NCBI RefSeq assembly: GCF_000186265.1
Contig: NC_014934.1
Span: 4,030,001 to 4,094,000 of the forward strand
Source of the DNA: Cellulophaga algicola DSM 14237
GTDB taxonomy: Bacteria > Bacteroidota > Bacteroidia > Flavobacteriales > Flavobacteriaceae
Length of the DNA: 64,000 nucleotides
Direction: 5' to 3'
Shown: piece by piece, positions 24,247 through 31,929 of the stretch
Position numbering within the stretch: position 1 is the stretch's first letter
How the letters are laid out: each line of letters begins with the position of its first letter
Translations under genes and position numbers: made by a program
The notes under the pieces: model-generated
The model's input: only the letters and a program-made list of their open reading frames with translations
Database searches by the model: none
Told to the model about the DNA's origin: nothing

Positions 24247-26574
24247 CTATACTCTTTCAACTTTAACTGCACATTTTTTATAATCAGGTTCTTTAGAGAT
24301 AGGGCAGAAGGCATCCAAGGTTACATCGTTAATAAGCATATTTTCATCAAAGAAAGGAACAAATACTTGCCCTTTTGTGGGGAGACCTCTTTCGTTAATA
24401 GAGGCTGGTAGTACACAAGAACCTCGACGAGAAGTAACTTTAATATTTTCTCCATTTCGTACGCCAAGAGATTTTGCATCGTCTGGATGGAACTCTACAT
24501 ACGCATTTGGCATAGCTTGATGTAATACAGGAATTCGTCTAGTCATAGATCCTGTGTGCCAATGCTCTACAACACGGCCAGTGTTTAACCAGAATGGGTA
24601 TTCTTGATCTGGTTTTTCCGGAGCTTCTTCAAAAGGACGTTGCCATATTACTGCTTTACCATCTGGTTTGCCATAAAAATGAAAGTCTTCACCATTAGAA
24701 CATGCAGGATCATATTTAGCATTGTAACGCCATTGAGTAGACTTACCATCTACATATGGCCAAATAGCACCAGACTCTTTCTTTAAGACTTCAAGTGGTG
24801 CCATTCCGTGTTTTGCACCCTCGTGGAATTGTCTGTATTCATTATATATTTCTTCTACGTGATTTTCTTTGCTATATGGGAATAGGTCTGCAAACCCCAT
24901 TCGTTTCGCTACTTCAATAAACATCCAAGTATCTGGTGTTGTATCTCCAGGCCCTTCTATCATTTTCTGCCAATACTGTGTTCTACGCTCAGAGTTACCA
25001 TAGAGTCCGCCTTTTTCAATATGCCATGAAGCAGGAAGAATAACATCTGCTACGTCTGAAGTAGGGGTAGGAAAAACGTCTGAAACAACCACGAAGCATG
25101 ATTTTTTTTCCATTGCAGGACGGTACCGGCCGGTTTTAGGTAGCGAGACTAATGGATTTGTAGCCTGTATCCATATAAAATTTATATCGCCACGATCTAC
25201 TGCTCTAAACATTTCGGTAGCATGATAGGTGGGTTTCGATGGAATACGTTCCACAGGAACTTTCCATATTTTAGCTGCCATTTCTCTATCCTTCTTATTG
25301 GTCACTACACCATGTGGTAATTTATGAGTAAAAGTTCCTACTTCACGAGCAGTGCCACAAGCAGATGGCTGCCCTGTTAATGAAAAAGGTCCGTTTCCTG
25401 GTTGTGAAATTTTACCGGTGAGTAAATGAATATTGTAAACGAGGTTGTTAATCCATGTTCCTCGAGTATGTTGGTTCATTCCCATGCACCAGTAAGACAC
25501 TACTTTTTTATTTGGATCTCCATAAATAGAAGCCAAGTACTTAATATCTTTTACAGATACTTTAGAATATTTAGAAACCTTCTCTGGACTATAATCTTTT
25601 AGAAATTCTTTATACGCTTCAAAGTCTATTTTTTCAGGTTTATCGGTAAATGTAAAATTGTCTTCTAAACCGTATCCAATGTTTGTAAGCCCTTTACTAA
25701 AGCTACAGTGTTTCTCTACAAAAGATTTGTTTACCCATCCGTTTTTTATAATTTCATAACAAATGGCATTTGCAACAGCTAGATCTGTTTGAGGTTCAAA
25801 TAAAATAGACCTGTCCGAAGCGGTACTTGATCGTGTTGTTCGTGTTGCAAAATCAATAATTTTAGCACCACGTCTTGATTTTTGTTCTAACATTCTGGAG
25901 AATAATACAGGATGCATTTCTGCCATATTATTTCCCCAAGTGATAAAATAATCTGCGTGATCTATATCTTCATAACAACCCATAGGTTCATCTGCTCCGA
26001 AAGAAGTTAAGAACCCAGTAACCGCGCTTGCCATGCATAATCTTGCATTACAATCTAGGTTATTAGTACCAATAGCTCCTTTCATGAATTTAGAAGCAAT
26101 ATACCCTTCTGGAATGGTAGACTGGCCTGATGTATACATGGCAACAGCATCTTTACCGTGCTGGGCAATAGTTTCTTTCATTTTAGAAGCAACAAGGTCT
26201 AAAGCTTCACTTATTGGTGTTTGAACATATTTTCCATTTTTCTTTACTAACGCGTGTGTGAGTCTATCCTTAGATTGAATACACATAATTTGATGGTATC
26301 CCTTAACACATAATAAGCCTTTATTTACAGAAGAATTTGGATCCCCTTTAACGGCTATAGCTTTTCCGTTTTCAGTACCTACAAGAATACCGCAACCTAC
26401 ACCGCAGAATCTACAAGGTCCTTTTTTCCAATCTAAATTGGCATTTTCAGGAATTCCTTTTTCTTGTTCACTGGCGAATATAATACCAGGAAACATGGAT
26501 GCAGCAGCTGTAATAGCAGACAACATTGCCATTTTTTTTATAAAACTCCTTCTATTTGTTACAGAATCGTACAT
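24247..26574 (-). CDS. napA: NapA, periplasmic nitrate reductase catalytic subunit
   Basis: The 775-residue molybdopterin enzyme reduces nitrate to nitrite in the periplasm. It begins with a Tat signal (NRRSFIKK, 7-14). The [4Fe-4S] ligands are CRFCGVGC (54, 57, 61) and Cys89 in KGLLCVKG. The Mo-ligand region is NNLDCNARLCMASAV, with Cys180 as the expected metal ligand. Bis-MGD contact stretches such as GMNQHTRGTW and VVSDVFPTPTSDVADVILP are present. Length and motifs fit NapA rather than membrane NarG. It lies between the napD-like chaperone gene (8 bp upstream) and the tetraheme NapB-like gene (3 bp downstream). Its transcript starts at the divergent promoter shared with moeA, which makes its cofactor. 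Confidence 0.93.
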   Translation of the reverse strand: MYDSVTNRRSFIKKMAMLSAITAAASMFPGIIFASEQEKGIPENANLDWKKGPCRFCGVGCGILVGTENGKAIAVKGDPNSSVNKGLLCVKGYHQIMCIQSKDRLTHALVKKNGKYVQTPISEALDLVASKMKETIAQHGKDAVAMYTSGQSTIPEGYIASKFMKGAIGTNNLDCNARLCMASAVTGFLTSFGADEPMGCYEDIDHADYFITWGNNMAEMHPVLFSRMLEQKSRRGAKIIDFATRTTRSSTASDRSILFEPQTDLAVANAICYEIIKNGWVNKSFVEKHCSFSKGLTNIGYGLEDNFTFTDKPEKIDFEAYKEFLKDYSPEKVSKYSKVSVKDIKYLASIYGDPNKKVVSYWCMGMNQHTRGTWINNLVYNIHLLTGKISQPGNGPFSLTGQPSACGTAREVGTFTHKLPHGVVTNKKDREMAAKIWKVPVERIPSKPTYHATEMFRAVDRGDINFIWIQATNPLVSLPKTGRYRPAMEKKSCFVVVSDVFPTPTSDVADVILPASWHIEKGGLYGNSERRTQYWQKMIEGPGDTTPDTWMFIEVAKRMGFADLFPYSKENHVEEIYNEYRQFHEGAKHGMAPLEVLKKESGAIWPYVDGKSTQWRYNAKYDPACSNGEDFHFYGKPDGKAVIWQRPFEEAPEKPDQEYPFWLNTGRVVEHWHTGSMTRRIPVLHQAMPNAYVEFHPDDAKSLGVRNGENIKVTSRRGSCVLPASINERGLPTKGQVFVPFFDENMLINDVTLDAFCPISKEPDYKKCAVKVERV

Positions 26575-26582
26575 AGCTATAT

Positions 26583-26816
26583 TTATTGTGGGGTGTTAAA
26601 ACCTGAAACTAAAGCCAATAATTTAAGGCTACTTAGAGCTTCAATTTTTTCCTTTAAAATTTCGTCTTCCTTTTCGTTTTCCGTATCGGTGACCAAGGCT
26701 AGAATATCTTGATTCTCAGCAGGGATTACTTCACACTGATCAAAACTTTTTAAAGTAATCAGTAATTCTTCTTTCTTTCCCTTCATCGGATGAGCTAGAT
26801 AACTTTTAATAGGCAT
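26583..26816 (-). CDS. NapD-like chaperone for the Tat signal of NapA
   Basis: The 77-residue protein (MPIKSYLAHPMKGKKEELLI...) has the size and alternating strand-helix pattern of NapD, a ferredoxin-like cytoplasmic chaperone that binds the twin-arginine signal of NapA and proofreads its export. Features are the N-terminal strand followed by a helix (KKEELLITLKSF), a central strand (ENQDILALVTD) and a C-terminal helix, strand and tail (LKLLALVSGFN). NapD sequences are poorly conserved, so the call rests on size, fold pattern and the position directly before napA at 8 bp. It is the first gene of the operon, downstream of the predicted shared promoter. Confidence 0.7.
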   Translation of the reverse strand: MPIKSYLAHPMKGKKEELLITLKSFDQCEVIPAENQDILALVTDTENEKEDEILKEKIEALSSLKLLALVSGFNTPQ

Positions 26817-26876
26817 ACAAAATCATTTATGTTGTGTGTGAGACTCATTTTTTTTAACAAATCCCTAACATTTTAG

Positions 26877-26951
26877 CAAAAATCCGTAAACAATCGTAAT
26901 AAAAAGATGATAATTATCATAGGTAGTATTAAAATATGAGCGCTATATTTG
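26877..26951. promoter_or_regulatory. Divergent nap/moeA promoter pair with one CRP/FNR-type operator
   Basis: The perfect palindrome ATGATAATTATCAT (26907-26920, centre 26913.5) lies between two outward -7 boxes. TATATTTG on the plus strand (26944-26951) exactly matches TAnnTTTG. GATTTTTG on the minus strand (26877-26884) matches 7 of 8. The centre is 37.5 and 36.5 bp from the last base of the respective boxes, so one bound activator would sit near -41.5 for both transcripts. No -33 TTG is apparent on the plus side. The same layout occurs at 7295-7338 and 30400-30443. A FNR/CRP-family regulator is inferred. Confidence 0.6.
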
Positions 26952-26991
26952 AGCGGAAATAACGGTTATATAGGTTCTTAAAATTAGTTAA

Positions 26992-28191
26992 ATGGAGAAG
27001 AATTCGACTTTGATAAGCATACAAGCAGCGCAAGCATTAGTTTTAAAATATAGCTCAGTGACTTCGGTGATAGTAGAAATGGATCTTTGTAATGCTTTAG
27101 ATTATGTTCTTGCCATAAATGTTATTTCAGAAATTGATATGCCTCCTTTTAGACAGGCAGCAATGGATGGCTATGCTTTTAGCATTAGTAGCGCTATAAC
27201 ATATACTGTTGTTGCGGAAATAAAGGCGGGAGATAATGCTAATCCAATATTAAAAGAAGGAGAAGCCGTTAGAATATTTACGGGAGCTCCAGTACCTACC
27301 ACTGCAAATGCAGTAATAATGCAAGAGAAAGTAGCCATTCAAGGACACAAAATGACGGTGCAAATGCCTTTAGTTGTAGAGATGAATATAAGACCAAAAG
27401 GCTCCCAAATTAAAAGAGGAGCAATGGCCTTAGCGAAAGGCACTAAGATAAAAGGCGCGCATATTGGTTTTTTGGCTAGTATAGGCATTACAAAGGTTAG
27501 CGTTTATGCTAAACCATCTATTGCTATTGTCGTTACCGGAAATGAACTGAAAGCGGCAGGTACCCCTTTGGAGTATGGAGAAATTTATGAATCAAATGGT
27601 ACAATGCTTTCTGCTGTATTGCAGGAATTGGGGTATTTAAAAACTTCAATCATTACGGTTGCAGATGATTATGACCAAACAAAAACTACTTTAAAAGAGG
27701 CTATTCAAGTACATGATATCGTGTTGGTTACCGGTGGAGTATCTGTAGGAGATTATGATTTTGTTGGAAAAGCATTGAAAGCTATTGGGGTAAAAGAAAT
27801 TTTTTATAAAGTAAAGCAAAAACCAGGAAAACCTTTATTCTTTGGAAAAATGGGTTCGGTATCCATATTCGGACTCCCTGGGAATCCAGCAGCGGCATTA
27901 AGTTGTTTTTATATTTATGTGTATCCACTTTTAAAAAAGGGAGAAGGTGCTACCAACACCCAATTACTAAGTATCTTTATGCCTATAACCTCAGATTATG
28001 ATGTTAAAGGAGATCGGGCTCAATTTTTAAAGGCACAAATAGAAGAAGATGGTGTACAAATTTTAGAAGGACAAAGTTCTGCATTCGCAGGTAGTTTTGG
28101 TGCCGCTAATGCATTGGTGTTTATCCCTGAACATACTCCTAAAATAAAAAAAGGAGAACGGGTTAAAACAATTCTCTTACCCATAAAATAA
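26992..28191 (+). CDS. moeA: MoeA, molybdopterin molybdenumtransferase
   Basis: The 399-residue protein inserts molybdate into adenylated molybdopterin in the final step of molybdenum cofactor assembly in the cytoplasm. It shows the MoeA/gephyrin E-domain features: MPPFRQAAMDGYAF (about 51-64), IFTGAPVPTTANAVIMQE (about 95-112), a central IVVTGNEL strand with the GGVSVGDYDF loop (about 250-259), and SIFGLPGNPAAALSCF (about 298-313). Full length for the family. It starts 40 bp after its predicted -7 box at the promoter shared with napD/napA, so cofactor supply and nitrate reductase would be induced together. It is followed after 10 bp by the modE-like gene. Confidence 0.92.
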   Translation: MEKNSTLISIQAAQALVLKYSSVTSVIVEMDLCNALDYVLAINVISEIDMPPFRQAAMDGYAFSISSAITYTVVAEIKAGDNANPILKEGEAVRIFTGAPVPTTANAVIMQEKVAIQGHKMTVQMPLVVEMNIRPKGSQIKRGAMALAKGTKIKGAHIGFLASIGITKVSVYAKPSIAIVVTGNELKAAGTPLEYGEIYESNGTMLSAVLQELGYLKTSIITVADDYDQTKTTLKEAIQVHDIVLVTGGVSVGDYDFVGKALKAIGVKEIFYKVKQKPGKPLFFGKMGSVSIFGLPGNPAAALSCFYIYVYPLLKKGEGATNTQLLSIFMPITSDYDVKGDRAQFLKAQIEEDGVQILEGQSSAFAGSFGAANALVFIPEHTPKIKKGERVKTILLPIK

Positions 28192-28201
28192 AGCCATACA
28201 A

Positions 28202-28543
28202 ATGAGTAATTTTAAAATTAAAAGTAGGGTTTGGATTGAAGTAGGAGATAATGTTCTTGTTGGGGAAGGAAGAATAAAGCTTCTTAAAGCAATTGAAGTA
28301 GAGGGTTCCTTAGCGAAAGCAGCAAAATCTATTGGAATGTCTTATAAGAAAGCATGGACCCTTGTAGATGCCGTAAACAAATCTGCCAATGAAGCTGTAG
28401 TTACCAAAACTGTAGGAGGTACAAAAGGCGGCGGTACCGTTATTACTCCGTATGGGAATAAACTTATAGCAGCTTTTGAAACTATTAATAAAAACTGTTG
28501 GGAATTTTTAGACCAACAAATGAAAGAATTAAATCAATTATAA
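28202..28543 (+). CDS. ModE N-terminal-domain-like winged-helix regulator
   Basis: The 113-residue protein is the DNA-binding half only of ModE: a winged helix with GRIKLLKAIEVEGSLAKAAKSIGMSYKKAWTLVDAVN (residues 22-58) and the Gly-rich wing GGTKGGGTVITPYG (78-91). Full-length ModE has C-terminal molybdate-binding TOBE domains, and these are absent here. In single-domain members molybdate sensing is doubtful, and the role may be repression or activation of molybdenum genes. It lies between moeA (10 bp) and moaE (3 bp) on one transcript, which supports a link to cofactor supply. No molybdate-transport genes are in the window. Confidence 0.85.
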   Translation: MSNFKIKSRVWIEVGDNVLVGEGRIKLLKAIEVEGSLAKAAKSIGMSYKKAWTLVDAVNKSANEAVVTKTVGGTKGGGTVITPYGNKLIAAFETINKNCWEFLDQQMKELNQL

Positions 28544-28546
28544 TAT

Positions 28547-28987
28547 ATGTCATCACCCTATAAAAACGTTTTTAGTCAAGGTCCTATATCTTCAGAATTT
28601 ATAGCGCAGTCCATTACCAAACATCAATCTAAAACAGGAATAGGAGCTCATAACATATTCCTAGGACAGGTGAGGGCAGATACCATAGACGGAAAAATAG
28701 TTGCAGCCATAGATTATTCTGCTTATGAAGATATGGCAAATAAGAAATTCCATGAAGTCCGGGAAGCTACTTTTGAAAAATTTGAATTAAGCTGTATGCA
28801 TATTTATCATAGTCTTGGTGCTGTAAAAACGGGGGAAATATGCCTATTTGTATTTGTTTCTTCGCCAAGGCGAAAAGTGGTCTTTGAAGCCTTGGAGTAT
28901 GTTGTGGAAAAAATTAAAGCCGAGGTGCCTGTTTTTGGTAAGGAAATTTTTGAAGATGATTCCTACCAATGGAAAGTAAATAGTTAG
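28547..28987 (+). CDS. moaE: MoaE, molybdopterin synthase large (catalytic) subunit
   Basis: The 146-residue protein transfers sulfur from thiocarboxylated MoaD to cyclic pyranopterin monophosphate, making molybdopterin. Family features are HNIFLGQVRADTIDGK (about 36-51), the DYSAYEDMA segment (about 57-65), the IYHSLGAVKTGEICLFVFVSSPRR strand-loop (about 85-108) and the C-terminal VPVFGKEIFEDDSYQWK (about 127-143). In E. coli the active lysine lies in PxWKxE. Here the matching segment reads PVFGKE, with the lysine one position later, a form I associate with Bacteroidota. Its partner MoaD is not in the window. It is the last gene of the moeA transcript, converging on the porin gene. Confidence 0.88.
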   Translation: MSSPYKNVFSQGPISSEFIAQSITKHQSKTGIGAHNIFLGQVRADTIDGKIVAAIDYSAYEDMANKKFHEVREATFEKFELSCMHIYHSLGAVKTGEICLFVFVSSPRRKVVFEALEYVVEKIKAEVPVFGKEIFEDDSYQWKVNS

Positions 28988-29020
28988 TGGCTAATAGCAA
29001 CAATGTAATAGTTTACGTAA

Positions 29021-29059
29021 ATAAAAAAAAGGGTGCGACCTTAAGTGTCAACACCCTTT
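29021..29059 (-). terminator. Terminator for the porin gene, possibly bidirectional
   Basis: The arms AAAGGGTG (29028-29035) and CACCCTTT (29052-29059) form a hairpin between the convergent moaE and porin genes. On the minus strand the stem is followed by an eight-base T-run, as in an intrinsic terminator for the gene ending at 29085. On the plus strand no T-run follows, so termination there is weaker. Confidence 0.75.
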
Positions 29060-29084
29060 AGAATAAATTACTGTTTGTTACTTC

Positions 29085-30377
29085 TTACTCGTTTTTATTC
29101 AAATTTGTTTTAAACAGCGTAGGGTTAATAGTAAGTTGTACCCAACCCCAATTATTTGTATTATCATTAGGGCGTCCACCTTTTACAATACTCATACTTT
29201 CTGAAGCAAACATTTGCGAGTAGCCTATGTTCAACTTAACAAAAGGCATCAATTTTTGTGTGTACACCACATCTATTTCCGTACCCAAATATTTAGCTGC
29301 ATCATCAGTTAAATCTGCATTTGCACTAAAATAATGTCCCTTTATAAGCAAGTTAGATTTTTCTCCAGTGGTAATTACAGCTTTTGCATATACATCATTA
29401 AGCCCTACGTTATTGGCATGATTCCCCACATAGAAATAATCCATAAATCCATTAAACTTGTGATTTGTACCGTATAAAGGGAAAAAAGATTTATTTTTAG
29501 ATGCTCCCTCTTGATCCGTACCGCTAAGTAATTCAATACCTAAACCATAAGTTACTTTATCGGTGGCATAAGTACCTTCTAAGGAAACTTGGTAACCTGC
29601 TAAGTCTGTTGTGGCATTTGCTTTGCCAAATTGATAGTACGCACTACCAACAAAATTAAATTTTTCTATAGGGAATTCAAAATAAGAACCTAAGGTTTGT
29701 CTATAAGAAACTCCATCTGCAATATTATTAGCATCGCCAGTAAAATCTTGGAATCCTGCATTTAAAAACAATAAACTTGCGCTAGTGTTTTCCCATGATT
29801 TTTTTAGGTATGCATACTGCATTGTTTTATACGAGAAAAACCCCTGAATCGTATAGGCATTACCTTCGATAGCTTCTTGCTCTTGACTAAAGGCCCCTCC
29901 TAAATCAAACATAAAATTGTCTTTTTTATATTTAAGAATAGCAGCATCATGAAAACGCCCTTGCATTGCCCAGTCTACACCTCCAAAAATACGTTGGTCG
30001 TCATATGATATAACTTGTCTCCCTAATTTTGTAGACCAGTTTTCATTGATTTGTAATTGTGCCCAAGCTTGGAATAATGAAAAAGAATCATTACCGTCTA
30101 CATCAAGTAATTGTCGGGTATCACCCCAAGTACTCACATCTTGTACAGCTATAAATAACTGCAATTTATCAGCTTCGTAACCCATATTTAATCGCGTTCG
30201 TTGCTTTACAAAAGCAGCAGGGTCTGCATCATCAAGAAAAAGGTTGCTGTACCCATGGCGGTATTCAAAGCGGGACCTTAAATCGGCACTTATATCAAAA
30301 GTCTGCGCGGTAAGTTGTAGTGTTATTAAAACAAAAAAGAATAAAAATACATAGGTAGTTCTTTGGTTACTCATCAT
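29085..30377 (-). CDS. Outer-membrane porin, alginate-export (AlgE-like) family
   Basis: The 430-residue secreted protein has a signal peptide (about 1-25, ending LTAQT) and many alternating amphipathic strands of a large beta-barrel. The N-terminal region DISADLRSRFEYRHGYSN and KQRTRLNMGYEADKLQLFIAVQDVSTWGD fits the alginate-export domain of outer-membrane porins. In Bacteroidota such porins occur near nitrate or nitrite respiration genes as well as near polysaccharide genes. Here it lies next to the nap/moe divergon and carries the same operator layout, so passage of nitrate or nitrite is the favoured inference. No alginate-handling partner is adjacent. The start may be either of two consecutive ATGs (30377 or 30374). 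Confidence 0.82.
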   Translation of the reverse strand: MMSNQRTTYVFLFFFVLITLQLTAQTFDISADLRSRFEYRHGYSNLFLDDADPAAFVKQRTRLNMGYEADKLQLFIAVQDVSTWGDTRQLLDVDGNDSFSLFQAWAQLQINENWSTKLGRQVISYDDQRIFGGVDWAMQGRFHDAAILKYKKDNFMFDLGGAFSQEQEAIEGNAYTIQGFFSYKTMQYAYLKKSWENTSASLLFLNAGFQDFTGDANNIADGVSYRQTLGSYFEFPIEKFNFVGSAYYQFGKANATTDLAGYQVSLEGTYATDKVTYGLGIELLSGTDQEGASKNKSFFPLYGTNHKFNGFMDYFYVGNHANNVGLNDVYAKAVITTGEKSNLLIKGHYFSANADLTDDAAKYLGTEIDVVYTQKLMPFVKLNIGYSQMFASESMSIVKGGRPNDNTNNWGWVQLTINPTLFKTNLNKNE

Positions 30378-30399
30378 CTCTAATTTAGATATTAAAGTG

Positions 30400-30443
30400 C
30401 AAAGATTGTATAATTACATGCAAACAAAGATGACTTTTATCAT
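30400..30443 (-). promoter_or_regulatory. Predicted CRP/FNR-type operator and -7 box for the porin gene
   Basis: ATGACTTTTATCAT (plus-strand reading, 30430-30443, centre 30436.5) carries ATGA-N6-TCAT. On the minus strand AATCTTTG (30407-30400) matches TAnnTTTG at 7 of 8. The spacing from centre to the last base of the box is 36.5 bp, the same as at 7295-7338 and the nap side of the divergon. The start codon lies about 23 bp beyond. This places the porin in the predicted nap regulon. Confidence 0.5.
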
Positions 30444-30513
30444 CTAAGTTTAAAGATTTGCTCTATAAATTAAAGTCGTTTTTTAGTGAATTATGAATAA
30501 AAAAGCGGCAATT

Positions 30514-30963
30514 TTAAACTCCAGGATTCCATCCTAGAGCAATAGCAACTTGTTTATCTTCTTTAATTATAGAACGAATCATATAGGGTCTATCCATGTC
30601 TACATTTCCAATATTCTGCTCAATAGGTGCCCCATCGATAAGAACAGTTCCTGTAAAATTAGTTAAGGGTTGATGTCCGAGCCCATATCTATTATCTTCT
30701 ACTAATAATAACATAAGCATTTTTTCTGGATCGGCACTAGAGCAATAAATGCCAAGATCATCCCAGAGGTACACGTTGTTTTTGGTTTGCTTTATGGGTT
30801 CAATACGGCTGGCTTCTCCTAATATTTTTTTTAGCGTTGTATAGTTGGTAGGAAAAGTAATATTTACCTCATTTATATTAATTTGATCTGGAGTACAGGT
30901 AACCGTAATACTACTAAGGTTACCCTTTCTTTTGCTGATATCTCTAAAATCAAATAATCCCAT
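30514..30963 (-). CDS. Hypothetical protein, 149 residues
   Basis: From the ATG at 30963 the product is 149 residues. A TTG nine bases upstream would add only three. The start MGLFDFRDISKRKGNLSSI is soluble with no signal peptide. The middle has a PTNYTTLKKILGEASRI stretch and NVYLWDDLGIYCSSADPEKMLMLLL, and the end has DRPYMIRSIIKEDKQVAIALGW. The pattern is that of small Bacteroidota proteins of unknown function, resembling a DUF7738-type fold by memory, which I cannot verify. It lies upstream of the porin gene on the same strand with 137 bp between them. A long hairpin covers its 5' leader (30969-31004), pointing to post-transcriptional or repressor control. Confidence 0.6.
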   Translation of the reverse strand: MGLFDFRDISKRKGNLSSITVTCTPDQININEVNITFPTNYTTLKKILGEASRIEPIKQTKNNVYLWDDLGIYCSSADPEKMLMLLLVEDNRYGLGHQPLTNFTGTVLIDGAPIEQNIGNVDMDRPYMIRSIIKEDKQVAIALGWNPGV

Positions 30964-30968
30964 AAGAT

Positions 30969-31004
30969 GCAAGGTACTCTTTTTTTAAAGAGTTTTATCC
31001 TTGC
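30969..31004. repeat. Nested hairpin just upstream of the 149-residue gene
   Basis: The outer arms GCAAGG (30969-30974) and CCTTGC (30999-31004) enclose an inner stem ACTCTTT (30976-30982) and AAAGAGT (30987-30993) with a T4 loop. It begins 6 bp before the ATG at 30963 of the minus-strand gene and so would fold in its 5' leader. It may be a regulatory hairpin or a terminator-like structure. The pairing is clear and the function is inferred. Confidence 0.5.
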
Positions 31005-31206
31005 AAAAAATAGAAAGCACCCCTAATTGGTCAGTAAGCCCCTTAAGGGTACTACAGGGCAGTTGTACTTTTGATTTTTAGTGTATTTTTTCCATAAAAC
31101 AGTAGTGCTTACTTGTGTTTTGTAGCTTAAAAAGGATCAGTATAAAATTGTACTGTACTAAAATTATCAATTATTAAACATCACCTATAAAATTAATTTT
31201 TAGCAT

Positions 31207-31581
31207 ATGAAGACCAATTATGAAGTGCGCTATGCAGCATCTCCTGAAGATGTAAAAAGCTATGATACGAACAAACTAAGAGATAATTTTTTGATTAAAG
31301 ATTTGATGACACCAGATGTTATCAATTTTGTGTATAGCCATTATGATAGATATATAGTGGGTAGTGCAGTACCTGTAACTACACCCTTAAAGTTAGAAAG
31401 TATAGATGTATTAAAAGCTAGCTATTTTTTAGAAAGAAGAGAGTTAGGAATTATAAATATTGGTAACAAGGGTATTGTTACTGTTGATGGAGTAGAATAT
31501 GTATTAGCGCATAAAGAAGCGCTGTATGTAGGTAAAGGGTCTAAAGTAGTGGTTTTTTCTAGTAGTTATACTTTTATTTAG
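31207..31581 (+). pseudogene. kduI: Truncated 5' part of kduI (5-keto-4-deoxyuronate isomerase)
   Basis: The frame begins [20 protein letters not shown], then [19 protein letters not shown], then [16 protein letters not shown], the N-terminal beta-rich part of KduI. KduI is the isomerase for 5-keto-4-deoxyuronate from pectin or alginate-type uronates. The family is about 280 residues. Here it stops after 124, with similarity ending near residue 119 (about nt 31563). The sequence then runs in another frame into the C-terminus of an MFS sugar transporter. A deletion joined the two genes, removing more than half of kduI. The metal-binding His region, which lies in the lost C-terminal half, is absent, so no activity is expected. 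Confidence 0.8.
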
Positions 31582-31585
31582 GGTA

Positions 31586-31852
31586 TGGCCTCTAACTTTA
31601 GAAGGCTTAGGTAAATTTACAAAAACAGGTTCTGCCTTATTAATTATGGCAATTTCGGGTGGTGCTATAATACCGCCACTTTATGGTAGGATTGTAGACG
31701 CAAATAAGTTAAATTTAGTAGCAGAAGGAATGAATCAATCAGATGCTGTAGCAAATGCAGCAACACAAAGTTATTGGGTTTTAATTCCTTGTTATGCGTA
31801 TATCCTTTTTTATGCACTATGGGGACACAGAATTAAAAATTGGCATAAATAA
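31586..31852 (+). pseudogene. C-terminal remnant of an MFS sugar transporter (FucP/GluP-like)
   Basis: In one frame from 31586 the sequence reads WPLTLEGLGKFTKTGSALLI, then MAISGGAIIPPLYGRIVD, then SYWVLIPCYAYILFYALWGHRI, ending NWHK. The GLGK-x2-KTGSALLxMAISGGAIIPxLxG segment is characteristic of the last helices of FucP/GluP-type sugar:H+ symporters. About 85-90 residues remain of some 420-450. No start codon remains apart from an internal ATG at 31646. The upstream part was lost in the same deletion that truncated kduI. Both were probably part of a uronate/alginate or pectin utilisation locus. Only nagB downstream remains intact. Confidence 0.8.
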
Positions 31853-31929
31853 TACGTAAAAAAGAAGTAGTATACTGACTGTTAGCGTCAAAAAAAAATA
31901 AAATAATTTAACTGTAATATATAAGCATT

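Noticed and set aside
31207-31581. Intact short kduI-like protein
   Set aside because: It stops where a transporter sequence begins, and the C-terminal half with the metal site is absent.
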